Shown: piece after piece, positions 37,281 through 47,149 of the stretch
How the letters are laid out: every line of letters starts with the position of its first letter
How positions within the stretch are numbered: the stretch's first letter is position 1
Assembly: GCF_001723685.1 (NCBI RefSeq)
Contig: NZ_MCBX01000014.1
Location: 1 to 60,744 of the forward strand
Length of the DNA: 60,744 bases
Source: Candidatus Marithrix sp. Canyon 246
GTDB lineage: Bacteria > Pseudomonadota > Gammaproteobacteria > Beggiatoales > Beggiatoaceae
Direction: 5' to 3'
Notes under the pieces: generated by a model
Database searches by the model: none
What the model saw: the letters and a program-made list of their open reading frames with translations, nothing else
What the model was told of the DNA's origin: nothing
Program-made: the position numbers and the translations under genes

Positions 37281-38516
37281 ATGCCAAAAGAAAAAAATTT
37301 AATAGTTGGTCTTGATATTGGTACATCTAAAATTGCTGCGATTGTCGGTGAAATTTCTGTAGATGGTGATCAAGTTGAAATAATCGGTATTGGTCAACAT
37401 CCATCACGGGGTTTAAAGAAAGGCGTGGTGGTTAATATTGAATCGACTATTCAATCGATTCAACGTGCCGTAGAAGAAGCTGAATTAATGTCTGGCTGTG
37501 AAATTAATTCAGTTTATACGGGCATTGCTGGTAGTCATGTCCGTAGTATGAATTCACATGGAATCGTGGCAATTCGTGATAAAGAAGTGACACAGGATGA
37601 TATTGATCGGGTTATTGATGCAGCTCGTGCAGTTGCAATTCCAGCCGATCAAAAAATTATCCATATCATTCCACAAGAATTTGTGATTGATAATCAGGAA
37701 GGAATTCGTGAACCAATTGGTATGTCGGGTGTGCGTTTAGAAGCTAAAGTTCACTTGGTTACGGGAGCTGAATCAGCGGCACAAAACATTATAAAATGTA
37801 TCCGTATGTGTGGGCTAGAAGTAGATGATATTATCCTCGAACAATTAGCATCTAGCACTTCTACTTTAATTGATGATGAAAAAGATCTAGGTGTTTGTTT
37901 GGTTGATATAGGTGGTGGAACAACTGATATTGCTGTATTTACAGAGGGTGCAATACGTCATACGGCTGTTATTCCTATAGCGGGTGATCAAATCACTAAT
38001 GATATTGCTGTTGCAATGCGTACACCTACTCAATATGCTGAAGATATAAAAATTAAGTATGCTTGCGCCTTAACGCAATTAGCAAATGCTGAGGAATTGA
38101 TAGAGGTACCTAGTGTAGGCGCACGCCCACCTCGTAATTTAGCCAGACAAACTTTAGCAGATGTAGTTGAGCCACGTTATGAGGAGTTATTCACGTTAAT
38201 TCAAGGTGTATTAAGACGTAGTGGTTATGAGGATTTAATTGCAGCCGGGATTGTTTTAACTGGCGGCAGTGCCAGAATGGATGGTGTTATCGAGTTGGCA
38301 GAAAAGGTATTTCATATGCCAGTTCGTGTTGGTTATCCTAAGTATGTAAGCGGTTTAATTGATGTTGTGCGTAATCCTTGTTATTCAACTGGTGTGGGTT
38401 TGCTTTTATTTGGTCATAAACATGATCATGAAATGATTTCAGATATAGCCCAACAAAATATGGGTGTAAAAAGAAAAATTGGTCAAATTAGAAATTGGTT
38501 TCAAGGAAACTTTTAA
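37281..38516 (+). CDS. ftsA: Cell division protein FtsA
   Basis: Actin-like ATPase that tethers FtsZ to the membrane and recruits the divisome. It has 411 residues from ATG 37281, behind GAAGAGA. LIVGLDIGTSKIAAIVGE phosphate-1 loop, LVDIGGGTTDIAVF phosphate-2 and GIVLTGGSARMDG adenosine loop are present, and the C-terminal amphipathic helix IGQIRNWFQGNF is the membrane-targeting sequence. Confidence 0.97.
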   Translation: MPKEKNLIVGLDIGTSKIAAIVGEISVDGDQVEIIGIGQHPSRGLKKGVVVNIESTIQSIQRAVEEAELMSGCEINSVYTGIAGSHVRSMNSHGIVAIRDKEVTQDDIDRVIDAARAVAIPADQKIIHIIPQEFVIDNQEGIREPIGMSGVRLEAKVHLVTGAESAAQNIIKCIRMCGLEVDDIILEQLASSTSTLIDDEKDLGVCLVDIGGGTTDIAVFTEGAIRHTAVIPIAGDQITNDIAVAMRTPTQYAEDIKIKYACALTQLANAEELIEVPSVGARPPRNLARQTLADVVEPRYEELFTLIQGVLRRSGYEDLIAAGIVLTGGSARMDGVIELAEKVFHMPVRVGYPKYVSGLIDVVRNPCYSTGVGLLLFGHKHDHEMISDIAQQNMGVKRKIGQIRNWFQGNF

Positions 38517-38537
38517 AGTGAAAAGAGGTTTAAGAAA

Positions 38538-39728
38538 GTGTTTGAATTAATGGATACTTATAGTCAAAATGCTGTTATTAAAGTCATTGGTGTTGGTGGC
38601 GGTGGCGGCAATGCAGTTGAACATATGCTGCAAGGTAATATTGAAGGCGTTGAATTTATTTGTGCTAATACTGATGCTCAAGCCTTAAAAAATTCATCAG
38701 CGCGTACAATTTTACAATTAGGTACTGATGTTACTAAGGGTTTAGGTGCAGGTGCCAACCCTGAAGTTGGTCAACAAGCGGCATTAGAAGATCGAGAACG
38801 TATCATGGCTTTGCTTGAAGGCACTGATATGGTATTTGTAACAGCGGGAATGGGTGGTGGAACTGGAACTGGAGCCGCTCCAATTGTAGCACAAGTAGCA
38901 AAAGAACTGGGAATCCTTACTGTTGCTGTTGTTACTCGCCCATTTCCTTTTGAAGGCAGAAAACGTGCTGCTGTGGCTGAAGAAGGTGTAAAAGAGTTAA
39001 GTCAATATGTTGATTCCTTAATAATTATTCCTAATGAAAAATTATTAAGCGTTTTAGGTAGAGAAACTACCTTATTAGATGCTTTTAAAGCCGCTAATGA
39101 TGTTTTGCAAAGTGCAGTTCAAGGTATTTCTGAACTGATTACACGCCCCGGATTAATTAATGTTGATTTTGCTGATGTTACCACAGTAATGCAAGAAATG
39201 GGTCTTGCAATGATGGGTTCAGGCTATGCTAAAGGCGAGGGTCGCGCTCGTAAAGCAGGTATTGAAGCCATTTCCAGCCCTTTATTAGAAGATGTGGATT
39301 TATCAGGTGCTAGAGGTATTCTGGTCAACATGACTGCTGGTATGGATTTAAGTATCGGTGAATTTGAAGAAATGGGTGATGTAGTTGAAGAATTTGCCTC
39401 TGAAAATGCTACTGTTGTTGTGGGTACTGTGCTTGAACCAGAGATGAATGATGAGTTACGTGTTACCGTAATTGCAACAGGTGTTGGTCCACTTACAGAT
39501 CAACAACAGCAGCAACAGCAGCAAGAACGTGCTGCAATGAAAGTAATACAAAATCCAGCAGTTGAAAAAAATAATAAAATGAGTGACTATAGAGAATTTG
39601 ACAAACCTACAGTAACACGTTTGCACAACAATAAGAATGATTCATCTCTTGATGATCATGAGAATCATGATACACAATCTGGCGACTATTTAGATATTCC
39701 AGCTTTTTTACGTCGGCAAGCTGATTAA
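38538..39728 (+). CDS. ftsZ: Cell division protein FtsZ
   Basis: Tubulin-like GTPase forming the division ring. It has 396 residues from a GTG start ([20 protein letters not shown]). The tubulin signature [10 protein letters not shown], the FPFEGRKR loop and the T7 loop NVDFADV are intact. A glutamine run lies in the C-terminal linker (about 318-325) and the conserved tail [12 protein letters not shown] (FtsA/ZipA docking) ends the protein. Confidence 0.98.
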   Translation: MFELMDTYSQNAVIKVIGVGGGGGNAVEHMLQGNIEGVEFICANTDAQALKNSSARTILQLGTDVTKGLGAGANPEVGQQAALEDRERIMALLEGTDMVFVTAGMGGGTGTGAAPIVAQVAKELGILTVAVVTRPFPFEGRKRAAVAEEGVKELSQYVDSLIIIPNEKLLSVLGRETTLLDAFKAANDVLQSAVQGISELITRPGLINVDFADVTTVMQEMGLAMMGSGYAKGEGRARKAGIEAISSPLLEDVDLSGARGILVNMTAGMDLSIGEFEEMGDVVEEFASENATVVVGTVLEPEMNDELRVTVIATGVGPLTDQQQQQQQQERAAMKVIQNPAVEKNNKMSDYREFDKPTVTRLHNNKNDSSLDDHENHDTQSGDYLDIPAFLRRQAD

Positions 39729-39824
39729 AAATATATATTATTTATCTTGGCATAAGCTACGCATAAACTGTGTAATGTGATTCAACCATGATCATATTGG
39801 GTCATTGATAGCAGAGATAAAATA

Positions 39825-40739
39825 ATGATAAAGCAGCGTACATTAAAAAACGTAATAAAAGCTACAGGTGTGGGTCTGCATACAGGTGAAAAAGTCTATT
39901 TAACCTTAAGACCTGCGGCTGCGAATAGCGGAATTATTTTTAGACGAGTAGATTTAAAAATACCGGTAGAAATTCTAGCACGTACCGAAAATGTAGGTGA
40001 TACTAGATTATCTACTAGCTTAGTTAAGGATAATATTAAAATATCAACAGTTGAACATTTGTTATCCGCTTTAGCTGGTTTAGGTATAGATAACGCATAT
40101 ATTGATGTAAGTGCTTCAGAAATTCCAATAATGGATGGTAGTGCAGGGCCCTTTGTATTTTTAATTCAATCTGCGGGCATAGAACAACAAAATGTTCCAA
40201 AAAAATTTATTCGTATAAAGCGTAGAATTGAAGTCAAACAAGGGGATAAATGGGTACGTTTTGAACCCTTTGAAGGTTTTAAAGTTAATTTGCAGATAGA
40301 TTTTGATCATCCTATATTTCAGCAAACCCCTCAAAGTGCTGAGATTAATTTTTCTCAAAACGCTTTTGTTAAAGAAATTAGTCGCGCTCGTACTTTTGGT
40401 TTTATGCATGAAATAGAATCTTTACGTGAAAATAATTTAGCCTTAGGAGCTAGTCTTGATAATGTTATAGCAATGGATGAGTATCGTATATTAAACGAAG
40501 AAGGTTTACGTTATGAAGATGAATTCGTAAAACACAAGATACTTGATGCTGTAGGTGACTTATATTTATTAGGACATAGTTTAATTGGTGCTTTTTATGG
40601 TTACAAATCTGGACATGAATTAAATAATTGCTTATTAAAAAAATTATTAGCAAATAAAACTGCATGGGAAATGGTGCATTGTGATGGAGATCAGAAATTA
40701 CCAGTAGTAAATTATTTAAAACCATTACTGGTATCTTAA
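39825..40739 (+). CDS. lpxC: UDP-3-O-acyl-N-acetylglucosamine deacetylase
   Basis: Zinc enzyme of the first committed step of lipid A synthesis. It has 304 residues. Zinc ligands lie in [17 protein letters not shown] (His78) and [15 protein letters not shown] (His/Asp), with the HKSGHELNN-type end represented by [10 protein letters not shown]. It follows ftsZ in the usual order. Confidence 0.97.
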   Translation: MIKQRTLKNVIKATGVGLHTGEKVYLTLRPAAANSGIIFRRVDLKIPVEILARTENVGDTRLSTSLVKDNIKISTVEHLLSALAGLGIDNAYIDVSASEIPIMDGSAGPFVFLIQSAGIEQQNVPKKFIRIKRRIEVKQGDKWVRFEPFEGFKVNLQIDFDHPIFQQTPQSAEINFSQNAFVKEISRARTFGFMHEIESLRENNLALGASLDNVIAMDEYRILNEEGLRYEDEFVKHKILDAVGDLYLLGHSLIGAFYGYKSGHELNNCLLKKLLANKTAWEMVHCDGDQKLPVVNYLKPLLVS

Positions 40740-40840
40740 AAATGCTCCTGAATTTTGCATATGATAAATGCAGTTATAAAATAATATTTTTTTTACTTTT
40801 TATATTGAAATATATTGCAAACTATGTTATAAAGAAGTTT

Positions 40841-41152
40841 TTAGTGGCGTACTATTTTATTCAATGGGCGTACTTTAATTTCTAGTTGTTCAATTATAGA
40901 CATTAAATTGTCTTGTTGCCATTGCTTAATCAGTGCAGGGGCAATATAACGCAAGCGTGTTGCCCATAGGGAAGATTCAGTATATATTACTAAGATTTTA
41001 TCCCTGAAATTGGCAACTTGGCAGTGTTGATTTAATGGCTTGGGTAAATCTTCTTGGAGTTGATGATTCAATTTTTTAAGTATATTATGATGTGCTGATA
41101 AATTACTAAGAATCTCTGAGTTATTTATCATTAATTGACCAAATAATTTCAT
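40841..41152 (-). CDS. dciA: DciA (DUF721) family protein
   Basis: DciA proteins help load the replicative helicase DnaB where DnaC is missing. This short 103-residue version has the DUF721 core: HCQVANFRDKILVIYTESSLWATRLRYI, then IIEQLEIKVRP. The start is ATG 41152; an upstream extension to 41227 would run into the divergent M23 gene. Position between lpxC and secA next to an M23 gene is the usual gammaproteobacterial arrangement. Confidence 0.85.
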   Translation of the reverse strand: MKLFGQLMINNSEILSNLSAHHNILKKLNHQLQEDLPKPLNQHCQVANFRDKILVIYTESSLWATRLRYIAPALIKQWQQDNLMSIIEQLEIKVRPLNKIVRH

Positions 41153-41186
41153 TATATTGCACTTCCGATTAATAGGAGTATTAATT

Positions 41187-42035
41187 ATGGACGTCATACT
41201 AGTTAGAAAAAGCTTTGAAAAAAGCAATCATACGCAATTAGCGCAATCAATTTTTGTGCCTGTTGCATTTGTCTCAATGTTGACTGTAGCAAGTGTAGGC
41301 TACTCAGCTTATAATCATAGCGGTAATAATGCTAATCCGCAAAATGATCTTGAAAATTTAGCATTACATGTAAGTAGTGAGCAAGATAGATTAAATCAAT
41401 GGGGTCAAGATTTAGTTAATAATGAATCTGACCAAATTAATCTTAGTATATCTTGGGATCAAGTAATTAGTGGACAATCACAAATTGCTAGCCGTTCCTT
41501 ATCTAGTGGTAATTCATCTAAAATAAATGATGTTAAGCCTTCTATTAAAATAATTTCTGCAAAAATTTTACAGAAATATCGTCATAGACGGATGGGTACT
41601 TTACCTAATGGTTGGCCTTTAAAGCAAGGTCGTGTTTCTTCAAAATATGGAGCTCGCGGCAGCCGTAAGCATAAAGGTATGGATATTGCGGTAAATACTG
41701 GTACGCCAGTTTTTGCAGTAGAAGCTGCTACTGTTATACGTTCAAAATATGTTCGTGGTTATGGAAATTTAGTTGAATTAAGACATAGTGATATGTATTC
41801 AAGTCGTTATGGTCATAATAGTAAGAACATAGTCAAAAAAGGTCAACGTGTTGATAAAGGTGAAATTATTGCCTTATCAGGTAATACTGGTCGTTCAACA
41901 GGACCCCATGTCCACTTTGAAGTAAGACAGTCTGGAGTTGCTATTAATCCATTTAAATATTTGGGTGCAATGAAACATTTTTCCTTAGCTTCAAATATAC
42001 CAATTTCTAAATACGTAAGAGTATCTAGTAGATAA
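41187..42035 (+). CDS. M23 family metallopeptidase (LytM)
   Basis: A 282-residue inner-membrane-anchored endopeptidase. One membrane segment lies at residues about 20-42, then a linker with coiled-coil character, and a C-terminal M23 domain with the complete zinc set: HKGMD, YGHN and HVHFEV. ATG 41187 is preceded by TAGGAG. Expected substrate is the peptide cross-bridge of peptidoglycan. Confidence 0.93.
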   Translation: MDVILVRKSFEKSNHTQLAQSIFVPVAFVSMLTVASVGYSAYNHSGNNANPQNDLENLALHVSSEQDRLNQWGQDLVNNESDQINLSISWDQVISGQSQIASRSLSSGNSSKINDVKPSIKIISAKILQKYRHRRMGTLPNGWPLKQGRVSSKYGARGSRKHKGMDIAVNTGTPVFAVEAATVIRSKYVRGYGNLVELRHSDMYSSRYGHNSKNIVKKGQRVDKGEIIALSGNTGRSTGPHVHFEVRQSGVAINPFKYLGAMKHFSLASNIPISKYVRVSSR

Positions 42036-42085
42036 AATTAGTGGTTGTTTAACCATGAAAATAATAATAATAACATATAGTATTT

Positions 42086-42109
42086 GTATTCGTCATTAAT
42101 GGCGAATAC
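42086..42109. repeat. 24-bp palindrome upstream of secA
   Basis: GTATTCG-T-CATTAATG-G-CGAATAC is a palindrome with a single mismatch pair, 34 bp before the secA ATG. It may be a hairpin or a protein-binding site; there is no SecM-like frame in this interval. Confidence 0.5.
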
Positions 42110-42142
42110 GCCCCCTTCAGATTCCCTTCTTATATATAAAAC

Positions 42143-44881
42143 ATGATCAGTAAATTCTTTACCAAACTCTTCGGTAGCCGCAATGAACGGCTTGTTAAAC
42201 GTATGTTCAAATCTGTGGATCAAATCAATGAATTTGAAACCACAATGGCAGCCTTAAGTGATGAACAATTAAAAGCCAAGACTGCTGAATTTCGTCAGCG
42301 TTTACAACAATCTGGAACTTCATTAGATGATTTATTACCAGAAGCTTTTGCTACGGTTCGCGAAGCCGGAAAACGTGTATTAAATATGCGTCACTTTGAT
42401 GTACAACTAATAGGTGGAATGGTATTACATCAAGGTAAAATTGCTGAAATGCGTACTGGTGAAGGTAAAACCTTAGTCGCTACCTTAGCCGCTTATTTAA
42501 ATGCTTTGTCTGGTAAAGGCGTTCATATCATTACAGTTAATGATTATTTAGCTACTCGTGATGCCGAATGGATGGGTAAGCTTTATGAGTTTTTGGGAAT
42601 GACAACTGGTATTGTTGTTAGTAATATGTCTTCAGAAACGAAGCGTGAAGCTTATGCGGCTGATATTACTTATGGTACTAATAATGAATTTGGCTTTGAT
42701 TATCTTCGTGATAACATGGCTTTTAGTATTGATGATAAAGTACAACGAGAGTTAAATTTTGTCGTTATTGATGAAGTAGATTCAATCTTAATTGATGAAG
42801 CTCGTACTCCGCTTATTATTTCAGGACCAACTAATGATAATTCAGATTTATATCAAAAGATTAATGTAATTATTCCTAATTTAAAACCACAGGAACGAGA
42901 AACTGAAAAAGATGAAGAAGTTGACGTTGCCGGCGATTATTTTATTGATGAAAAAAATAAACAAGTAACCTTGAGTGACGAGGGTCATCAACATGTTGAA
43001 GAATTGTTAGCACAAGAAAACATATTGCAAGCTGGCGATAGTTTATATGATCCAGCCAATATTAGTTTAATGCACCATGTTAATGCTGCATTACGCGCTC
43101 ATACTTTATTTGAACGCGATGTTGAATATATTATTAAAGATAGTCAAATTGTAATTATTGATGAATTTACTGGTCGTCAAATGCCGGGAAGACGCTGGTC
43201 TGATGGTTTACATCAAGCCGTTGAAGCTAAAGAAAATGTGCATATTCAAAATGAAAATCAAACTTTAGCGTCTATTACTTTCCAGAATTTATTTCGCTTA
43301 TATAATAAATTATCCGGTATGACCGGAACTGCTGATACTGAAGCATTTGAATTTCAACAAATTTATTCTTTAGAAGTTGTTGTAATGCCGACTAATAAGC
43401 CAATGGTACGTGATGATAAGGCTGATTTAGTTTATATGACTACTGAAGAAAAATATAGAGCCATTATTGAAGATATAAAAGATTGTCAACAACGTCAACA
43501 ACCGGTATTAGTTGGTACGACATCAATTGAAAGTTCTGAATTAGTTTCGGCGGCTTTGAAGAAGGCTAAAGTTACACACCAAGTATTGAATGCAAAATAT
43601 CATAAGCAAGAAGCTAAAATTATTACACAAGCTGGTCGTCCCGGGGCTGTAACAATTGCGACTAACATGGCTGGGCGTGGTACTGATATTGTTTTAGGTG
43701 GTAGTCTGGAAGCTGAGATGAAAGAACTTGGTAAAAGTCCGAAACCGGAGAAAGTCGAAAAATTAAATCAAGATTGGCAACAACGTCATGCTACAGTTCT
43801 TGAGAATGGTGGTTTGCATATTATTGGTACCGAACGTCATGAATCACGACGTATTGATAATCAGTTACGTGGGCGTTCTGGACGGCAAGGTGATCCGGGT
43901 TCTAGTCGCTTTTATTTGTCTTTAGAAGATAATTTAATGCGCATTTTTGCTTCTGATCGTATGGCTGGTTTAATGCAAAAGCTAGGCATGGAAAAAGATG
44001 AGGCGATTGAACATTCTTGGGTAACAAAGGCGATTGAAAACGCTCAACGTAAAGTCGAAGGGCGTAATTTTGATATGCGTAAGCAATTGCTTGAATATGA
44101 TGATATTTCTAATGATCAGCGTAAAATTATTTATCAACAACGCAATGAGTTAATGGCAAGTGATTCTATTGCAGATAATATTATTAGAATTCGTCATGAT
44201 GTGTTAAGGAAACTTATTGATTCTTATATTCCACCACAAAGTTTGGAAGAGTTATGGGAAATTCCTTCACTCGAAACTGCAATTAAAGAAGACTTTGATT
44301 TAGAATTGCCAATTAAAAAATGGTTAGATGAAGATGATAATTTGCATGAAGAACCATTACGTAAAAAAATAGAACAGGCTATTGTTGATGCTTATTTAGA
44401 AAAAGAAAAAGTGGTAGGTAGTGAAGTTGCACGTCATTTTGAAAAATCTATCATGTTACAAATTCTGGATAGTCATTGGAAAGAACATTTAGCCGCTATG
44501 GATTATTTACGTCAAAGTATTCATTTGCGTGGCTATGCACAAAAAAATCCTAAACATGAATATAAGCGTGAAGCATTTGAAATGTTTTCTCAAATGCTTG
44601 AGCGAATTAAGCGTGAAGTGATTAGTATAGTTTCTAAAGTACAGATTAATAATGAAACTGAAGCTGAATCTGAACAGCGTCAACAATTACCAGATATGCA
44701 ATTTCAACATGCTCAAGTAGAAGGTTTAACTAATGAGTTGGCAGAAGATGTTGAAGAAGTAGAAGCTGCTGAAGAGAAACCACAACCTTTTGTCAGAAAA
44801 GACAAAAAAATTGGTCGTAATGAACCTTGCCCTTGCGGTTCCGGTAAGAAATATAAACAATGTCATGGTAAAATTACTTAA
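42143..44881 (+). CDS. secA: Preprotein translocase ATPase SecA
   Basis: Motor of Sec-dependent export. It has 912 residues: Walker A MRTGEGKT, Walker [18 protein letters not shown], the preprotein cross-linking domain, NBD2 ([19 protein letters not shown]) and the C-terminal zinc-binding tail [14 protein letters not shown] for SecB. Full length with no anomalies. Confidence 0.99.
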   Translation: MISKFFTKLFGSRNERLVKRMFKSVDQINEFETTMAALSDEQLKAKTAEFRQRLQQSGTSLDDLLPEAFATVREAGKRVLNMRHFDVQLIGGMVLHQGKIAEMRTGEGKTLVATLAAYLNALSGKGVHIITVNDYLATRDAEWMGKLYEFLGMTTGIVVSNMSSETKREAYAADITYGTNNEFGFDYLRDNMAFSIDDKVQRELNFVVIDEVDSILIDEARTPLIISGPTNDNSDLYQKINVIIPNLKPQERETEKDEEVDVAGDYFIDEKNKQVTLSDEGHQHVEELLAQENILQAGDSLYDPANISLMHHVNAALRAHTLFERDVEYIIKDSQIVIIDEFTGRQMPGRRWSDGLHQAVEAKENVHIQNENQTLASITFQNLFRLYNKLSGMTGTADTEAFEFQQIYSLEVVVMPTNKPMVRDDKADLVYMTTEEKYRAIIEDIKDCQQRQQPVLVGTTSIESSELVSAALKKAKVTHQVLNAKYHKQEAKIITQAGRPGAVTIATNMAGRGTDIVLGGSLEAEMKELGKSPKPEKVEKLNQDWQQRHATVLENGGLHIIGTERHESRRIDNQLRGRSGRQGDPGSSRFYLSLEDNLMRIFASDRMAGLMQKLGMEKDEAIEHSWVTKAIENAQRKVEGRNFDMRKQLLEYDDISNDQRKIIYQQRNELMASDSIADNIIRIRHDVLRKLIDSYIPPQSLEELWEIPSLETAIKEDFDLELPIKKWLDEDDNLHEEPLRKKIEQAIVDAYLEKEKVVGSEVARHFEKSIMLQILDSHWKEHLAAMDYLRQSIHLRGYAQKNPKHEYKREAFEMFSQMLERIKREVISIVSKVQINNETEAESEQRQQLPDMQFQHAQVEGLTNELAEDVEEVEAAEEKPQPFVRKDKKIGRNEPCPCGSGKKYKQCHGKIT

Positions 44882-44886
44882 TAAAT

Positions 44887-46053
44887 ATGGTTGTTAATGG
44901 AATTAAATTGGGTACGGCTTGTGCCCAAATTAAACAGGCTGAACGCGATGATTTAGCTTTACTGGAATTAGCACCAGAAAGCACTTGCGCGGCTGTTTTT
45001 ACTCGTAATGCTTTTTGTGCTGCTCCTGTTACTGTGGCACGTCAACACTTAGCTGCTACTAATCCACGATATTTGTTGATTAATTCTGGTAATGCTAATG
45101 CTGGTACAGGATTGGATGGTTTACGCGATGCTCTGAGTTGTTGCGAAGCGGTAGCAAAATTAACTAATTGTGCTGTGAATGAGGTGTTGCCATTTTCTAC
45201 TGGTGTAATTGGGCAAGCTTTACCGGTAGAAAAAATAAAAGCGGCTTTACCAGCGGCAGTTGCTGCACTTGATAGTGATGCTTGGCAACAAGCCGCTGAA
45301 GCTATAATGACTACTGATACTGTGGCTAAGTTAGCTTCGGTAACAGAACCTTTTGCTATCATAGGTATTGCCAAAGGTTCAGGCATGATTAAGCCTGATA
45401 TGGCAACAATGTTATCTTATGTTGCCACTGATGTAAAAGCACCAGCGTCAGTATTACAAGCGGCACTGAATCAAGCGGTAGAAAAAAGCTTTAATCGTAT
45501 TACAATTGATAGCGATACATCTACTAATGATGCTTGTGTTCTAATTGCAACTGGCAAAGGTGTAGCTATTGATAACACCGATCATCCAGCCTTTGTGGAT
45601 TTTTGCAAAGCTGTTACTGATATTTGTCTTCAATTAGCGCAAGCTATTGTGCGTGATGGTGAAGGTGCAACGAAATTTATCACAGTATCAGTAGAACAAG
45701 CGGCGACTAAGCAAGAATGCCTTGATGTAGCTTATACTATTGCACATTCACCCCTAGTAAAAACAGCATTTTTTGCTAGTGATCCCAATTGGGGGCGTAT
45801 ATTGGCAGCAGTAGGTAGATCTGGAATTGAGCAATTTGATATTAATGCGGTTAAAATTTACCTTGATGATGTTTGTATAGTCGAAAATGGCGGAGTTGCT
45901 GAGACTTATACAGAACAACAGGGGCAAGAAGTTATGAATAAAACTGATATAAAAATTACTGTTTTATTAGGGCGCGGTGAATCTCAAGATGCTGTTTATA
46001 CATCTGATTTGTCTTATGATTATGTGAAGATTAATGCTGAATATCGGACTTAA
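44887..46053 (+). CDS. argJ: Bifunctional ornithine acetyltransferase/N-acetylglutamate synthase
   Basis: Recycles the acetyl group in arginine synthesis. It has 388 residues. The self-cleavage and catalytic site DMATML is present (Thr174 becomes the N-terminal nucleophile of the beta chain). GKGSGMIKP-type motif appears as KGSGMIKPDMATMLSY, and DPNWGRILAAVGRSG is intact. It follows secA by five bases. Confidence 0.97.
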   Translation: MVVNGIKLGTACAQIKQAERDDLALLELAPESTCAAVFTRNAFCAAPVTVARQHLAATNPRYLLINSGNANAGTGLDGLRDALSCCEAVAKLTNCAVNEVLPFSTGVIGQALPVEKIKAALPAAVAALDSDAWQQAAEAIMTTDTVAKLASVTEPFAIIGIAKGSGMIKPDMATMLSYVATDVKAPASVLQAALNQAVEKSFNRITIDSDTSTNDACVLIATGKGVAIDNTDHPAFVDFCKAVTDICLQLAQAIVRDGEGATKFITVSVEQAATKQECLDVAYTIAHSPLVKTAFFASDPNWGRILAAVGRSGIEQFDINAVKIYLDDVCIVENGGVAETYTEQQGQEVMNKTDIKITVLLGRGESQDAVYTSDLSYDYVKINAEYRT

Positions 46054-46058
46054 TCACC

Positions 46059-46316
46059 ATGCCAACAATTGATAATTTATTACAAGGTTCTACACTCAAA
46101 GAACAATACGCCTTAATTTACACGCCAAGTCGTAAACGAAAGCGTTTTGCTGCCAATTGCGTTTTTCCTGAAGTTGACAAGGAAAGCGCGTTGGCAAATG
46201 CTGACTCTCAACAGCATTTATATCCTGCATTAATTTGTGGACCCTCTAAATCTTCTGAAGGGTTTATGTTGTATTATTTAATTCAGTGGCTTGATACACA
46301 AGAAAAAATGTTATAA
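46059..46316 (+). CDS. Hypothetical protein after argJ
   Basis: An 85-residue soluble protein, five bases after argJ and so in the same transcript. The N-terminal half is basic (YTPSRKRKRFAANC) and the C-terminal half has a hydrophobic helix (EGFMLYYLIQWLDTQEK). In many relatives argJ is followed by a mutT gene, but no Nudix box is visible. Family not recognised. Confidence 0.55.
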   Translation: MPTIDNLLQGSTLKEQYALIYTPSRKRKRFAANCVFPEVDKESALANADSQQHLYPALICGPSKSSEGFMLYYLIQWLDTQEKML

Positions 46317-46408
46317 TATAAGATATGTTTTTAAATGTATGGAAGACCATTTTTAGCACAACGTTAAGATAACAAATTTCAATTGAGTCAGATCTAATGA
46401 GGGTTGAT

Positions 46409-46977
46409 TTATCGGTTTGTGAAAATCACTTTTTCTATCATCGCTTCTCCGCTTTCATTGCGTCTGTATATCAATTCGGCATCGTATTTTGCCGCTGGTT
46501 CATATTTGCCTTGGTTGTAGATGCTATCAAATATTATTTTTAGGCTTTCCATTATTCTTTCTCCGTCGGCTGGTTTGGTTTTTACTGTTCCTCCATTGTT
46601 AGTTATCGCGCTTAGCCAGTTGTTTAGTCTGTCTGGTATGTTGTTTGATGAAAATGGGCTTAGTGTTGCTATTTTTATTTATACATTTTTGTTGTTCTCC
46701 TCTGTATTTGTATTGGTATTCTGAGCATGTCCATTCTTGTACGTTACCTAGCATGTCATATAATCCAAAGGGATTCACTGGAAAGGAGCCTACTGGGGCT
46801 GTATATTTAAAGCTATCTCTACAATTTAAACATAAAATAAGCCAACTCTTTGAGAATGTAATAAACGATTACCAAAATTATCAATTGTGTCATCCATTTC
46901 GATTTGATTTAAGTTTTAGGCGCACTATGAGCTGCTGGAATTAATATTGTTAATATTAGTAATATTTTTAATTTCAT
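46409..46977 (-). pseudogene. Decayed caspase/FGE-sulfatase (SUMF1) gene
   Basis: The minus strand starts with a signal peptide at ATG 46977 (MKLKILLILTILIPAAHSA) and then breaks. Next comes a caspase-like fragment, MDDTIDNFGNRLLHSQRVGL-FY, matching the helix before the catalytic His in the 3.5-5 kb caspases. After another frameshift comes an FGE (SUMF1) fragment, CRDSFKYTAPVGSFPV-NPFGLYDMLGNVQEW. After a third frame change comes a long C-terminal frame, ADGERIMESLKIIFDSIYNQ through GEAMIEKVIFTNR, ending at 46409. It appears to be a caspase-FGE fusion gene collapsed by deletions. Confidence 0.7.
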
Positions 46978-47036
46978 AATTTCTTTATTCTCGTTCCCAC
47001 GTTGGAGCTTCAATACCATTAATTCGTAGTTTTTTT

Positions 47037-47132
47037 GTAGGGTGGGTAGAGCGATAAGCGAAACCCACCAATCATGTCAAATGGTGGGTTTAGCTTCGCT
47101 GACTTCGTATCGCTTCGCTCTACCCACCCTAC
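47037..47132. repeat. GTAGGGTGGG palindromic element, copy 2
   Basis: Left arm GTAGGGTGGGTAGAGCG...ACCCACCA (47037-47070), right arm TGGTGGGTTTAGC...CTACCCACCCTAC (47082-47132), with a small duplication in the right arm (ACTTCGTATCGCTTCGCT). Lies between the two decayed minus-strand genes. Copy 1 is at 24481-24580. Confidence 0.88.
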
Positions 47133-47149
47133 AAAAACTAGGAGAGTTT

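Noticed and set aside
41157-41186. Upstream start for the M23 peptidase near lpxC
   Set aside because: ATG 41187 has a good TAGGAG RBS; the upstream extension overlaps the divergent dciA gene's control region.
46521-46944. Plus-strand hydrophobic frames in the interval after argJ
   Set aside because: They are antisense to the decayed caspase/FGE gene, whose fragments match known domains.
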